Shown: piece after piece, positions 26,800 to 36,889 of the stretch | Numbering within the stretch: position 1 is the first letter of the stretch | Layout: every line of letters begins with the position of its first letter | Assembly (NCBI GenBank): GCA_023228995.1 | Contig: JALOAD010000027.1 | Location: 1-45,727 of the forward strand | From: JALOAD01 sp023228995 [NCBI: Candidatus Muiribacterium halophilum] | GTDB taxonomy: Bacteria > Muiribacteriota > Muiribacteriia > Muiribacteriales | DNA length: 45,727 nucleotides | Direction: 5' to 3' | Translations under genes and position numbers: made by a program | The notes under the pieces: generated by a model | Told to the model about the DNA's origin: nothing | Database searches by the model: none | Seen by the model: only the letters and a program-made list of their open reading frames with translations

Positions 26800-29700
26800 T
26801 TATTCTCCCAACTTATCTTCTCTTCTCAACTCATGTATCTTCATTTCAAGTAACTGAACATTTATTATTCTTAAAGGAATTCTGAAAATAACTTCATTAC
26901 ATTCATTTTCAAATTCATTTGTTACAACACCAGCATTATCTCTAACTCTAACATACATGTATTCAAATATATCAGGGTTATTTTCGTCTTCCCTTGTTGA
27001 TTCCCTGAAAATAAAGTAGTCTATAACCTTATCATTTTCAGTTGAATTCACTGAACTCCAATCAAGATTAGGAGTATAATCATCAGTTATCCATACAGCA
27101 GAGTTTACATCAGGAGACATATAACCAACCATGCCGTTTTCAAACACACCGCCAAGTGACATATTAAGAGAAGCCTCGGTACCAGTTTTAAAACTATTGT
27201 TTACATTATCAACAGCAGCAAGTTCAATCTTAATTCTCATATCTTCTTCAACCTGAAGAACATCAAGATTATTTGAATCTCTAAAATCATAAGTCATAGC
27301 TTTAAATGAAGCTTCATCCTTAATTGCACCTTCAAAACCGCCTCCTGCAACATAACCTTTACCATACCATGGGAATAAAGCTTCATCCATATCTCCAACT
27401 TCAATAGGATATCCTTCTATAAGCTCTCTTGTCTGAGGATCAAGATAAATATCATGATCTCCACCACCAACAGCTATAAGATATTTACCTCTATCATTTT
27501 CATCTGACAATGCTAAAAGACCTGGTATATCTTCATCATATCTAGTATTATCTCTAAACGGATATGATTCCAAAACTAAATCACCATCATCACCATCAGC
27601 ATTATTTTTATCAAAAATATAATACCCTATTGTTATATTTCTCTTAGGATTAGTAATTCTTAAATACAATTCAGGAGGGTCATTATCTTCAATTCCTATT
27701 TCACCTTCCTGCATACCATAAAATCCATCTTCTGGTGCTCCTTCAGCCTGTTTAAATACAAAATCCTCACCTTCATCATCAGAAAAATAGGAATTTGCAG
27801 CATACATATCTGGATGAATTGTATTAAGTTCCATTCTCTGAATATAAGATTCGTTATTCTGAAGCATTCCAGGTTCACCTATTTTTTTTGGAACACCGGT
27901 TGAATTATCGTTTATAAAAGCATTATCCTCATTAAAATGAATAACGTTTTTCATCTGTTTTTCAGCATTAGCATCTCCTGGATATGTAAACGAAGTTGCT
28001 GACGCTGAACCACCTACATTAACCGGTATATTATTTCTAAATGTCTTGTAATAATTACTCATACCATCTTCAGCAATAACCATATACTTAAAATGTCCGT
28101 AATTCTCATTTGAAACAACATCATAAGGCATTATCATTTTGAGTTTTTCTTCATTAGGTATTAGTCTAACCTCATAAGAACATCTTTGAATACCCGGAGC
28201 ATCATAAGCTGTTAAAGCATTTGTAACAGTAAGATAAGCATAAGTGTCATTAGCTTCAATTGAAGGTCTTTTCCATTTCCAACCTTCAGGATTTTCAGGT
28301 TTTTCTTCATCAGTTTGCCAATTTTCTTCAAAATTGAAAACATCAGCAGGTCTTCTGTTAACATCAAGTCTTTTTGGATAAACTATATGAGCCTTACTTC
28401 CTAAAGGTATATAATTATCCTTATCAAGATTTGCAATCACCTGATTGTATTCAAGTTCTGTCATACCATCAAAAGGATTGTTATCAGATACATAAGCAAT
28501 TATTTCTCTTGGGAAAGGATCGCCTGTTGTACCTCCGTTCATTTCCTTTTCTCTTAAAGTAACTTTTGGAAGAGTATTATCTTTTACATAAACATCTACA
28601 TAAAACTCTGATTTTTCAATAGTTTCATGACAATCATAACCAATTACTCTACCTGTTTCATCAGTAAGAGGATACGCAAACTCACCATTTTCATTAAAAT
28701 AATCAATTCTTGTATACCACATAGTAAAAGTAATTCTGTAATGAAGAGGAATTATTGGTGTATTAAAATTAGTATTAAGAGTAGATGATCTTCTCTGTCC
28801 ATCCTGACCAAGAATAGTATCTTCCAAACCTTTTTCTTGTACTCTTGATTCCCATGGCTGATAGTTGTTTTTGATATAAGGTATATCAATATCAAATTCA
28901 CCAGTCTTTATTATACCAGTTGAATCACCACCAACATAATAATTATGTACAAATTCTTGTTCTTCAAACATTGATGTTATTTTCCATTCATAATGCATTT
29001 TTATACCATTTGAACTTTCAAAAGCAACACCACTGTATTTATCAGCTATTTCAAGATTCTGTTCTTTATTTTCTTCATCAGGTTCAATTTGATCCTGAAT
29101 TTCCTGTTGCTGTTCTCTGTTTGGTACAAAAAGAATATCTTGATTATCGCTTGTTATATTACCATCTCTATCTTTTTGCACTATTTTAACAGTCCATTTA
29201 TGATCAAAATCTTCATTCATCTCAACAACAGCATGATCTGGAATACCATCTCCATCATCATCAAAACTCTGCCAATTAGACATCATTTTATTATTAATAT
29301 AATCAGGAGCAGTATTTGTATCACCATCTATTACTACTTCAAGCATATTCTGTCTATCTTCAGGTTCAAAAGCTCTTACTATTATTGTTTCAATATCAGG
29401 TTTCATTGGTTCAGCAACCTTGATATAATTAGGTTCATCCCACCAGAATCTAAGATCGCCAGCATCAGACAGTTCTCTCATTTCAACCCAATCTATATAT
29501 CTATAGCCAGCTGCTAACATTATTTCATAAATACCACCATCATCAAATCTAAAATTGCCTGGCTGAAATCTATATCCTTCTTTTGTTGCAGTTCTAGAAA
29601 GAAATGCCTGATCAGGAACAAAATCCATACCAGTATCAGTAAGAATTTTCCTACAAGCTTCAATGTCTGTAAAATCTCTAGCTCCATGATTTACAACAGT

Positions 29701-32322
29701 CCAAGGAGTTTCAGCATTAACAAGATTTTCACCTTCAGGTTTATTTTCATTATATATTCCAAGACGTCTTATTGCCCATACATAATATCTTGAATCAAGT
29801 CTTGGATTGGTAATATCACCGCCAGTTACCATAGGCATATGTCTTCCCAAAACAACATGACTTGGGAAACCACCACCAGTAACAGCCCAATCAAATGGAT
29901 AACTAGGTTCAACTGCTCCGTCTGGAGCGTTCATATCTCCGTCAATATCACGATTTACCTCATCAACAATATTAAATCTATAAAAATATTCATTTGGAAC
30001 AAATATATAAGGATTATGAGTATTAATAAATCCCGAAGGAGCTCCTCTTTTTCCTTCTGGAGTATTTATCCTTTCAAGAAATTTATGGCCCCATTCTATA
30101 CCATCATGATTTTCAAATTTAACATCATTTGAAGGAGCAACTGTGGCTGAAACAAGCACATTCTCACTAACATCCATAAAAAGTTCACCATGAACTCCAA
30201 TCATTTGAAGATTAGGAGCATCTGTAGGAGTTACTTTTATATCAACTATAGGAACACCTACGCTTCTAGGCGGCATAGAATAATTATTTGTTGCAAGATC
30301 CGCTTCTGCAACAGCTTCATAAATTGGTATATAATCAGAAAGCATAACACCCTGACAACCACAAGATCCTGGAGGCCAAGGAGATTCTGTTCTATAATAA
30401 TAACTCCAACCTATATTAGGCGAAGTAAAAAGCTCAGTTTCATTATTATTTATATCAAGTTTAAATAGTGTAAAGAAAGTCTGTCTCTTATAATAACGCA
30501 CAGCCTGACCATTTCTAACAACTGAACCTGTTGTCTTCCAGTTAACATAAGGACCAAAAGCTCTTCTAACAGTATATTTATTACCATAACCATCTGCCGC
30601 AAAATATTGAATTGATTCATAAGGCACTTTAGTTAATTTTAAAGTTGCAATATTATAAAAAGCAGTTAATCCAAAGTTTTCTGGATTATTAAGAACAGGG
30701 TCTTCAACCCATTCGGTTATCCATTTATACTTACGCAAAATTGGCCATAAAATCCAACCATCTTTTACCTTTTTTCTTATCTGCTTCATAGGAGTTGAAC
30801 CAACATCGACAATACTTACAACTTTACCATCTATAGTTATTCTGTAATCCTCTCCTTCTTTTGTTGTAAATCTATGATCTTTCTGTTTTGCATCAAATTC
30901 ATATTCATCAATTTTAAAATTTGATCTTTCATATATTATAAGTTTTTCACCTTTATTTACATCAACTCCCATGCTAACACCCATTTGGGCTCTTCTACCC
31001 ATAGCAGTATATGAATATGTTGTATTACCTAATGCAAAATGAGCTGAAGTATTAGCACCAGTATTTGAATAAGCAAAACCTTCACCTGGATTATAAAAAG
31101 TCAATACATCACCATAAACATCTTTGGTAGCCATATTTACATAACCACCTTCTTCAGCCTGACCATTATTTATATCATACATAGAACTTGTTTTATATAT
31201 TTTGTTTTTCCATAACTCAAATCTTTCGCAATCTGCCGCAGAGTTTTCAGGACCCCAGGTTTCTGCTATTGAAAGTCCTTGTGCTATAGAATAATGTATC
31301 CATTCTTCACTACGATTATTTGTTGAAACCTTCATGTGAACGGGTTTAAAACCAAGATCTTCACTTTCAAGTGCTCTTGTCTGCATATTATATTTATAAA
31401 TAACTGATTTTGGAAGATCTGAATGAAGATAAATTCTATTACCTTGAGGATTAACAGATAATGACACAATAGGTCTTATTGCTTCGCCAACAAGCTCATA
31501 AGAAGCATCTCCTGTAGATTTATATAATTCTTCGCCTATAAGAACTTCGAAAAGCTTTTGATTTCTATTTTTATATACTTCAAGAGAATAATCTCGTTTA
31601 AAATAACTACCTTTTTTTGTATGAGGACCGAATTTTTTTAATACATTATAAAGATTTCTATTACCATCAACAGCAATTTTAGGAAATACTAAAGGAACTT
31701 TTAGATTATGCACTTTTACAACCTGCAAATACATTGGTGTTGGTTCATCTTTACCAAACCAGTTAAATATATCCCACCAAGAATAATTTGTATGATGACC
31801 TGCATTTTTAAAAGAAATTTCTCTTCCAATAGTTTCCATAGAAACAGTCTGATCACTATTAAGTTTTATTGAATGAGAAGTAGAACCTGTCTTATCAGGT
31901 GTTATAGTTTCTGTTTTTGAATAATAAACCCATTTATATTTTTTCCACCATAAATGACCACTCACTTTTTTCTTTACTCTATACATATAATACACTTTTA
32001 AACTTTGCGCATCATGTGGAAATACAGGAAGCTGAACTTTAAGTTCTCCACCATTCTCGATATTTGCATAAGTAGAATAATTTGAACCTAAGGCTCCAGA
32101 AGGATTACCAGTGTTAATAGCAGTTACAATTTTATTAGGATATTCATCACGAAGCTCAAATTTGTCTCTAAAATCAAGTACCTGTCCACCTGTCTGATTA
32201 TAGATCACAGAATTGATAAAGACATAAGCTGTCTCTACATTATCAAGCTGATCTGCAATAGCAAAAGCAGTTTGATTTGTCAAAAGAAGAACAAGCATTA
32301 GACCTAAGATTTTTTTAAACAT
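26800..32322 (-). CDS. Very large secreted protein of unknown function
   Basis: An 1,840-residue exported protein: a signal peptide is clear (FKKILGLMLVLLLTNQTAFA). It is Asp/Asn/Tyr/Trp-rich and probably beta-rich, with no transmembrane anchor or sorting motif. It has an internal duplication: about 210-265 and 567-635 share a pattern DGxxNxYxVxxxFGP, then a GS step, an Arg and YKxR...LF. Around 1,020 a DDDGDGIPD loop resembles EF-hand/thrombospondin-3 calcium sites. No family is recognised; it could be a surface, S-layer or adhesive protein. The start is the ATG at 32322, eight bases after AGGGG. It follows the coiled-coil gene by 15 bp and ends at a strong terminator. Confidence 0.75.
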   Translation of the reverse strand: MFKKILGLMLVLLLTNQTAFAIADQLDNVETAYVFINSVIYNQTGGQVLDFRDKFELRDEYPNKIVTAINTGNPSGALGSNYSTYANIENGGELKVQLPVFPHDAQSLKVYYMYRVKKKVSGHLWWKKYKWVYYSKTETITPDKTGSTSHSIKLNSDQTVSMETIGREISFKNAGHHTNYSWWDIFNWFGKDEPTPMYLQVVKVHNLKVPLVFPKIAVDGNRNLYNVLKKFGPHTKKGSYFKRDYSLEVYKNRNQKLFEVLIGEELYKSTGDASYELVGEAIRPIVSLSVNPQGNRIYLHSDLPKSVIYKYNMQTRALESEDLGFKPVHMKVSTNNRSEEWIHYSIAQGLSIAETWGPENSAADCERFELWKNKIYKTSSMYDINNGQAEEGGYVNMATKDVYGDVLTFYNPGEGFAYSNTGANTSAHFALGNTTYSYTAMGRRAQMGVSMGVDVNKGEKLIIYERSNFKIDEYEFDAKQKDHRFTTKEGEDYRITIDGKVVSIVDVGSTPMKQIRKKVKDGWILWPILRKYKWITEWVEDPVLNNPENFGLTAFYNIATLKLTKVPYESIQYFAADGYGNKYTVRRAFGPYVNWKTTGSVVRNGQAVRYYKRQTFFTLFKLDINNNETELFTSPNIGWSYYYRTESPWPPGSCGCQGVMLSDYIPIYEAVAEADLATNNYSMPPRSVGVPIVDIKVTPTDAPNLQMIGVHGELFMDVSENVLVSATVAPSNDVKFENHDGIEWGHKFLERINTPEGKRGAPSGFINTHNPYIFVPNEYFYRFNIVDEVNRDIDGDMNAPDGAVEPSYPFDWAVTGGGFPSHVVLGRHMPMVTGGDITNPRLDSRYYVWAIRRLGIYNENKPEGENLVNAETPWTVVNHGARDFTDIEACRKILTDTGMDFVPDQAFLSRTATKEGYRFQPGNFRFDDGGIYEIMLAAGYRYIDWVEMRELSDAGDLRFWWDEPNYIKVAEPMKPDIETIIVRAFEPEDRQNMLEVVIDGDTNTAPDYINNKMMSNWQSFDDDGDGIPDHAVVEMNEDFDHKWTVKIVQKDRDGNITSDNQDILFVPNREQQQEIQDQIEPDEENKEQNLEIADKYSGVAFESSNGIKMHYEWKITSMFEEQEFVHNYYVGGDSTGIIKTGEFDIDIPYIKNNYQPWESRVQEKGLEDTILGQDGQRRSSTLNTNFNTPIIPLHYRITFTMWYTRIDYFNENGEFAYPLTDETGRVIGYDCHETIEKSEFYVDVYVKDNTLPKVTLREKEMNGGTTGDPFPREIIAYVSDNNPFDGMTELEYNQVIANLDKDNYIPLGSKAHIVYPKRLDVNRRPADVFNFEENWQTDEEKPENPEGWKWKRPSIEANDTYAYLTVTNALTAYDAPGIQRCSYEVRLIPNEEKLKMIMPYDVVSNENYGHFKYMVIAEDGMSNYYKTFRNNIPVNVGGSASATSFTYPGDANAEKQMKNVIHFNEDNAFINDNSTGVPKKIGEPGMLQNNESYIQRMELNTIHPDMYAANSYFSDDEGEDFVFKQAEGAPEDGFYGMQEGEIGIEDNDPPELYLRITNPKRNITIGYYIFDKNNADGDDGDLVLESYPFRDNTRYDEDIPGLLALSDENDRGKYLIAVGGGDHDIYLDPQTRELIEGYPIEVGDMDEALFPWYGKGYVAGGGFEGAIKDEASFKAMTYDFRDSNNLDVLQVEEDMRIKIELAAVDNVNNSFKTGTEASLNMSLGGVFENGMVGYMSPDVNSAVWITDDYTPNLDWSSVNSTENDKVIDYFIFRESTREDENNPDIFEYMYVRVRDNAGVVTNEFENECNEVIFRIPLRIINVQLLEMKIHELRREDKLGE

Positions 32323-32337
32323 AGTGATCACCCCTTT

Positions 32338-33411
32338 TTAGTTATTGAGAATTTTATCTAGTAATTTCAAAGAAATCTCTTTTTCAAAATCACGAACTTT
32401 ATATTTTTCAAAAAGAACTTTTATTACATCTATAGTAATTTCTTCGCCTGTTGAAAACTCAGGACCATAAAGTATGTTTTTACCAATTACAGGTATATAA
32501 AATGGTCTGGCAATTTCCTGTAACTGACTATATCTCATACTATAAAATTTAACTATATCTAACTCATCATTACTATCAAGAAGATTGTGCAGAGGTTTTA
32601 TTGTAGAATCTTGAACCTCATTATCAACAGCTGAAAGCGGAAGTTCATATATTTCTTCTACTGAAATATTATATTGCTCTGAAAAAATTTTTTCTAAAGT
32701 AAGCGAATCAGTTAACGAAGAAAGCGGTGTATAATGAGATCTGTTCAGTACAATGTCAGCTTTTTTCTGTTTTGCTATCTGTGCTATTGCATCATTCAAT
32801 GTAGAAACTATTCTTTCTGCTTTTATTATTTCTTCGTCCTCAGAAAGAAAAACATCACCAGCATTTAATTTTTCAACAGCCTGCTGTGCTCTAAATTCAG
32901 AATCTGTATCATTCAAACTAGAATTAAGATTTTTAATCTCTTCATCAAGGTCAATTATTCGTTTTTCATATTTATCAATAGTCTTATTATATTCTTTTTC
33001 TCTTTCGCTTTCTTTAGCAGCAACTTCATTTATATCAAGATTTTTCATCTCTTTTCTATATTTTGCATTAAGATCAAAAAGCTCTCTGTTTTTATCAGCA
33101 ATTATTTGAGTAAGCTGTTCTTTCTTTTTAGCAATATCATTTTGTATTTTTTCATTAAATTTGTTTCTTTTTTCAATATCATCTTTTTTACTCTCTATTC
33201 TTTCAATTCTTTTTTGTATTCTTTCAGTTTCTACTCCATCAAACTCATAAGAATTTATTGAAAAACTTGTATATTCCGGAAGAAAATCTCTCATTTCTGG
33301 ATGAAACATAAGAACCAAGGCAGCATTGACTTCAAGTGCTTTCACTGCTCCCTGTACATTTGTAAATAAAATACCTATTATAACTATAGTCATAAGCAAT
33401 GACTTTTTCAT
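32338..33411 (-). CDS. Secreted coiled-coil protein, Skp/OmpH-like
   Basis: A 357-residue protein with a signal peptide (1-22) and a long charged coiled coil about 60-210, rich in Lys/Glu. It is followed by IAQIAKQKKADIVLNRS, which resembles the end of the Skp/OmpH family (a VAK-KGYDLVL pattern), and then a 110-residue C-terminal region of unknown type. Skp-like proteins hold outer-membrane proteins in the periplasm. AGGAGG is optimally placed before the start. It is transcribed first, directly before the giant secreted protein, so it may be its dedicated chaperone or partner. This is inferred from position. Confidence 0.6.
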   Translation of the reverse strand: MKKSLLMTIVIIGILFTNVQGAVKALEVNAALVLMFHPEMRDFLPEYTSFSINSYEFDGVETERIQKRIERIESKKDDIEKRNKFNEKIQNDIAKKKEQLTQIIADKNRELFDLNAKYRKEMKNLDINEVAAKESEREKEYNKTIDKYEKRIIDLDEEIKNLNSSLNDTDSEFRAQQAVEKLNAGDVFLSEDEEIIKAERIVSTLNDAIAQIAKQKKADIVLNRSHYTPLSSLTDSLTLEKIFSEQYNISVEEIYELPLSAVDNEVQDSTIKPLHNLLDSNDELDIVKFYSMRYSQLQEIARPFYIPVIGKNILYGPEFSTGEEITIDVIKVLFEKYKVRDFEKEISLKLLDKILNN

Positions 33412-33442
33412 ACTTGTATCCTCCTGAAATTCAAACTAAATA

Positions 33443-33471
33443 ATTATAATCAGACCACTATATAACATTAA
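33443..33471 (-). promoter_or_regulatory. Candidate promoter of the coiled-coil/giant protein operon
   Basis: TATAAT (33448-33443, minus strand) lies 17 bp after TTAATG (33471-33466), about 30 bp upstream of the start at 33411. The -10 box is perfect; the -35 box is weak. Confidence 0.35.
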
Positions 33472-33495
33472 TACTTGTATTTGTATATCATTGTT

Positions 33496-34590
33496 TCAGA
33501 TATTTAATAAAATCTTCTTTAAAGCAAATATAAATTTATTTACTTCATCAACATTGTTCATAGCAGAAAAGCTTATTCTCAAAGTACCTTCAGGAAATGT
33601 TCCAAAATTCCTGTGTGCAGACTGAGAATGTTGCATACCTGCTGAACAGATTATATTATATTCATCATCAAGAATAGAAGCTATTTCTCTTGTATTACCT
33701 CCGTTAAATCTCATAGATATTACTGGAACAGAATGACCAGCATGTATAACTTCGATTTCTTCTAACTCTTTTAATTTAAGCACAGTAAACTGACTTATAT
33801 CTTTTAAATATTTATGTATATTATAAATACCTTTATTTTCAATATAATCAATACCGCCGGTCAAAGCACAAACAGCGTGTATATTAGGCATTTCAGTTTT
33901 CTGAATATTTACAAGACCTTCTCTAAAATTAATTTTATCATTATATAAAATCATTCCCAAACCTGCCTGAGAATAAAGATGTTTATGACATGAAGTTACA
34001 AGGACATCTATACCACATTCATCAATATCAACAGGTATTACGCCTGCAACCTGAGAAGCATCAAGAGCAAAAAGACAGCTTTTAGAATGAACAATATCTG
34101 ATATATTTTTAACTGGAATTACAGTTCCATTAACTGATGATGCATAATTCATAAATACAATCTTAGTATTTTCTTTAAAAAAACCTTTTAAAAGTTCTGC
34201 ATCAAACTCACCTTTATGACCAATTCTTAAATAACTCACCTCAATGTTTCTTGTTCTCTTAAGATCTTCAAGAATACTAACAGTACTATCATGCTCCATC
34301 TGAGTAACAATTATATGATCATTTGGTTCAAGAATATTGCATAACACTTCTTTAATCGCACTAGTACAAGAATAAGTAAAAAGAATATTTTTACTTATTT
34401 CAAAATTAAAAAATCGTGCAACTCTTTCTCTTGTTTCATCAAGTACTCTTAGAGATTTCAAAGAAATACTACTTGGACCTGAAAACGGATGTGAGAAATT
34501 ACTTAAAGAATATTTAAATCTTCTTATACTTTCTTCTGGTTTGTAAAATGTTGTACATGCATTATCAAAATAAATCAAGCTATCACTCAT
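33496..34590 (-). CDS. Class V aminotransferase / cysteine-desulfurase-like protein without catalytic Cys
   Basis: A 364-residue fold-type I PLP protein. Seen: YFDNACTT near the N terminus, cofactor contacts MEHDS, DASQVAG (Asp177, Gln180) and TSCHKH with the PLP-binding Lys203, and a C-terminal GTLRISFSAMNN. It resembles the cysteine desulfurase relatives that carry GLHCAPLAH, but here that segment is GMQHSQSAH, with His where the nucleophilic Cys should be. It is therefore probably not a desulfurase but another PLP lyase or aminotransferase. The start is the ATG at 34590 with AAGGAG seven bases upstream; the codon before it is TTG. It follows DUF4438 by 84 bp, with a hairpin between. Confidence 0.75.
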   Translation of the reverse strand: MSDSLIYFDNACTTFYKPEESIRRFKYSLSNFSHPFSGPSSISLKSLRVLDETRERVARFFNFEISKNILFTYSCTSAIKEVLCNILEPNDHIIVTQMEHDSTVSILEDLKRTRNIEVSYLRIGHKGEFDAELLKGFFKENTKIVFMNYASSVNGTVIPVKNISDIVHSKSCLFALDASQVAGVIPVDIDECGIDVLVTSCHKHLYSQAGLGMILYNDKINFREGLVNIQKTEMPNIHAVCALTGGIDYIENKGIYNIHKYLKDISQFTVLKLKELEEIEVIHAGHSVPVISMRFNGGNTREIASILDDEYNIICSAGMQHSQSAHRNFGTFPEGTLRISFSAMNNVDEVNKFIFALKKILLNI

Positions 34591-34606
34591 CAATACTCCT
34601 TACATT

Positions 34607-34669
34607 AAAAACAGGACCTGAATATTTAAATCTGTTTTAAAAATCTTCATAAATCAGATCCTGTTTTAT
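34607..34669 (-). terminator. Long-stem hairpin between DUF4438 and the class V gene
   Basis: On the minus strand AAAACAGGATCTGA (34667-34654) pairs with TCAGGTCCTGTTTT (34621-34608) over 14 positions with one G-U, enclosing 32 bases and ending in a T run. It starts 5 bp after the DUF4438 stop and ends near the next gene's ribosome site, so it may be a terminator or an attenuator. Confidence 0.55.
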
Positions 34670-34674
34670 AAAAT

Positions 34675-35580
34675 TTATCTAAATCTACCAATTTTCAATA
34701 AATTACCAATATTAGCATCCTTGGAAATAACAGGTTTTATTATGCCATCAACATCAGCTATAAGAGTTGTAACTCCTGGACCATGACCAGACATTTTACA
34801 ATCACTATGTATTATAATCCCAATTGCAACTGCTCCTTCTCTATAACATCTACCATATCTATTATCATGATTTACAATTGCAACAAAATCTCCAAATTTA
34901 AGATTAAGTAGATTATGTTTTTTTAAATATTCTCTATCCATTGTCATAATGTCATAATCGCCAGTTCCAACACTAATAGAACCAACTCCTGAGCCCATAA
35001 GTTCACCAGGTATTATTGCTGTAACAGGTATATTTAAAGTTTTTTTATTATTTTCTTTTTTTTCGGTAATTTTCATTTTTTTAAGAAGTTCAGGACAAAG
35101 ATTATATAACTTTATTTCAGGATAATCAGTTAATTTAAGACCTTGACCAAAAGAAGTAACCATTATCTCGTCTTTATAAGTCATTTTTTCAAGTATATCC
35201 TGAGGAAAATCCATAACAACATGTTCTGCACCACCATGATGACCAATAACTGTACCTGTTTTTCCAATTATTTTTTTATCACAAGCTGAAATAATTGTTG
35301 CTTTGTTTCCAGCACACGAATAAAAGTTAAAACCAATATTTTGTTGACTATTTCTTTTATCAATATCAAAACATGTTGATACTCCAGGTTCTACATGATC
35401 ACCTTCCCAATCATAAACAGTATCACCAATTTGTACATTTAAATTAATTCCACCAATACTTGGAAGATCAAATCCTTTACCATTATGATCAATATTAAAT
35501 CCAGAACTAAATTTAACCGGATAAGCAATTTTGCCTTGAATAAGCATTTTTACTAGATTTTTCTCATTAGTTTTTAACAT
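34675..35580 (-). CDS. DUF4438 family protein
   Basis: A 301-residue soluble protein recognised as DUF4438 (TM1086-like), known from Thermotoga, Clostridia and other anaerobes; the biochemical role is not established. Seen: GKGFDLPSIGGINLNVQIGD about 34-53, GDHVEPGVST (60-69), then GKTGTVIGHHGGAEHVVMDF and the C-terminal GPGVTTLIADVDGII. The His and Asp residues within HVEPG and HHGGAEH could bind metal. An AGGGAG site precedes the ATG. Its neighbours are a Cys-less class V PLP enzyme and a DUF401 permease, all minus strand, a possible functional cluster. Confidence 0.8.
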   Translation of the reverse strand: MLKTNEKNLVKMLIQGKIAYPVKFSSGFNIDHNGKGFDLPSIGGINLNVQIGDTVYDWEGDHVEPGVSTCFDIDKRNSQQNIGFNFYSCAGNKATIISACDKKIIGKTGTVIGHHGGAEHVVMDFPQDILEKMTYKDEIMVTSFGQGLKLTDYPEIKLYNLCPELLKKMKITEKKENNKKTLNIPVTAIIPGELMGSGVGSISVGTGDYDIMTMDREYLKKHNLLNLKFGDFVAIVNHDNRYGRCYREGAVAIGIIIHSDCKMSGHGPGVTTLIADVDGIIKPVISKDANIGNLLKIGRFR

Positions 35581-35671
35581 ATTAAACTCTCCCTAAAAAA
35601 CTTTGTTTTATTATTTTAACTCTATTGAACTAAATTCTCTAAAATAACCATAAAATTCAGCGTTATTAATT

Positions 35672-36853
35672 TTAACATTTCAAACATAAAAAATAAAGAC
35701 CAAGCGATGAAAGAATAAGTATAAAACTTATAGGTATTATATAAAAATATACTTTTTTAAAATCAGCCTTAAAAGAACTTACAGTAAGCGAAAGACACAA
35801 ATGTACAGGAGTAAGAAGCACACCTGCAAAACCAGAAGTATATGATATTACAGCAAGCCAAATATTACCCTCAAACATAGGTAAAAGCACAGGAAAACAA
35901 ATACCTACAAAAGAAGTTGTTATACCAGTAAGATATCCAGTTAAAAAAGGAAATATAATACATATAAGAAGTGAAGAGTCAGAATAATTATTTACAAAAA
36001 TTTGAATTTTATGTGAAAGTTGAGATATTTCAAGCACTTTCTGAAAGAAAAAAATAAAATATATCGTAAAAACAACCTCAATATTTATAGATTTAAAAAC
36101 AGAATATACTATTTCTTTAAATTTAATTCTATGAATTATACAAACAATTATACAGCATATAAATAAAGCTATATAAACAGGCAATCTCATAAAAATAAAG
36201 AAAAAGATTATTCCAATAAACCATAAATCATAAAAAAGAGAAAAAATATTCATAATAGCTTTTTTTAAACAAAACTCTTTTTTTGGAGAATTATAAAAAA
36301 TAACAATATATCCAAGTAATATCATAATAAAACTAAGTATTGCCTGTCTTTTAAAAATTTCAAAAGGTGATATTTTAAGCAAAGTATAATAAAGTATAAA
36401 ACCAGGATAAAGCGGATAAATAAATTCCCATACATGTCTAAACCAGTAATTTGCAAATGCAAGTATATTAGGAGAAATTTTTTTACCTTCTCCAACTTGC
36501 TTTACAAAATCAACAGTAAATAAAGCACCTCCAGGCATAGGAAAAAAACCCATTATCATTGGAAGCACAGTAATAGCTATTCTATCTGGAAAAACAAGAA
36601 CTAATTTTTCACCAAGCCTTTTAAGATGGCCACTTTTTTTTATAAGACTACCAAATGAAAATATAAGAAATATATTAATTAAAAGCTCTAAAAAATCCTT
36701 ATCTTTAAACATAAAATAAGTAGAATCAAGCGTTTTGCTTAATTCTGGTCTTGTAAAAACAAGAATTAGAGCAGACATAAAAAAAATAATAGCCCATATT
36801 GGAATTTTTTTTAATTTTGAGGTCAAACCGGTACATTTTGCATAACTTTCCAA
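35672..36853 (-). CDS. DUF401 family membrane transporter
   Basis: Polytopic membrane protein of about 393 residues with roughly ten helices. The MGFFPMPGGALFTVDFV segment, followed by NYWFRHVWEFIYPLYPG, is characteristic of the DUF401 family, related to ion-transporter-superfamily permeases; the substrate is unknown. The start is uncertain: no ATG is suitable, and AAGGTGG lies five bases before the TTG at 36853, while the GTG at 36862 overlaps that site. It lies 91 bp upstream of DUF4438 on the same strand. Uptake of a carboxylate or amine for the neighbouring enzymes is a guess only. Confidence 0.7.
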   Translation of the reverse strand: MESYAKCTGLTSKLKKIPIWAIIFFMSALILVFTRPELSKTLDSTYFMFKDKDFLELLINIFLIFSFGSLIKKSGHLKRLGEKLVLVFPDRIAITVLPMIMGFFPMPGGALFTVDFVKQVGEGKKISPNILAFANYWFRHVWEFIYPLYPGFILYYTLLKISPFEIFKRQAILSFIMILLGYIVIFYNSPKKEFCLKKAIMNIFSLFYDLWFIGIIFFFIFMRLPVYIALFICCIIVCIIHRIKFKEIVYSVFKSINIEVVFTIYFIFFFQKVLEISQLSHKIQIFVNNYSDSSLLICIIFPFLTGYLTGITTSFVGICFPVLLPMFEGNIWLAVISYTSGFAGVLLTPVHLCLSLTVSSFKADFKKVYFYIIPISFILILSSLGLYFLCLKC

Positions 36854-36889
36854 AAACACCACCTTTATGCCAAAAATAAAATTTCAATT

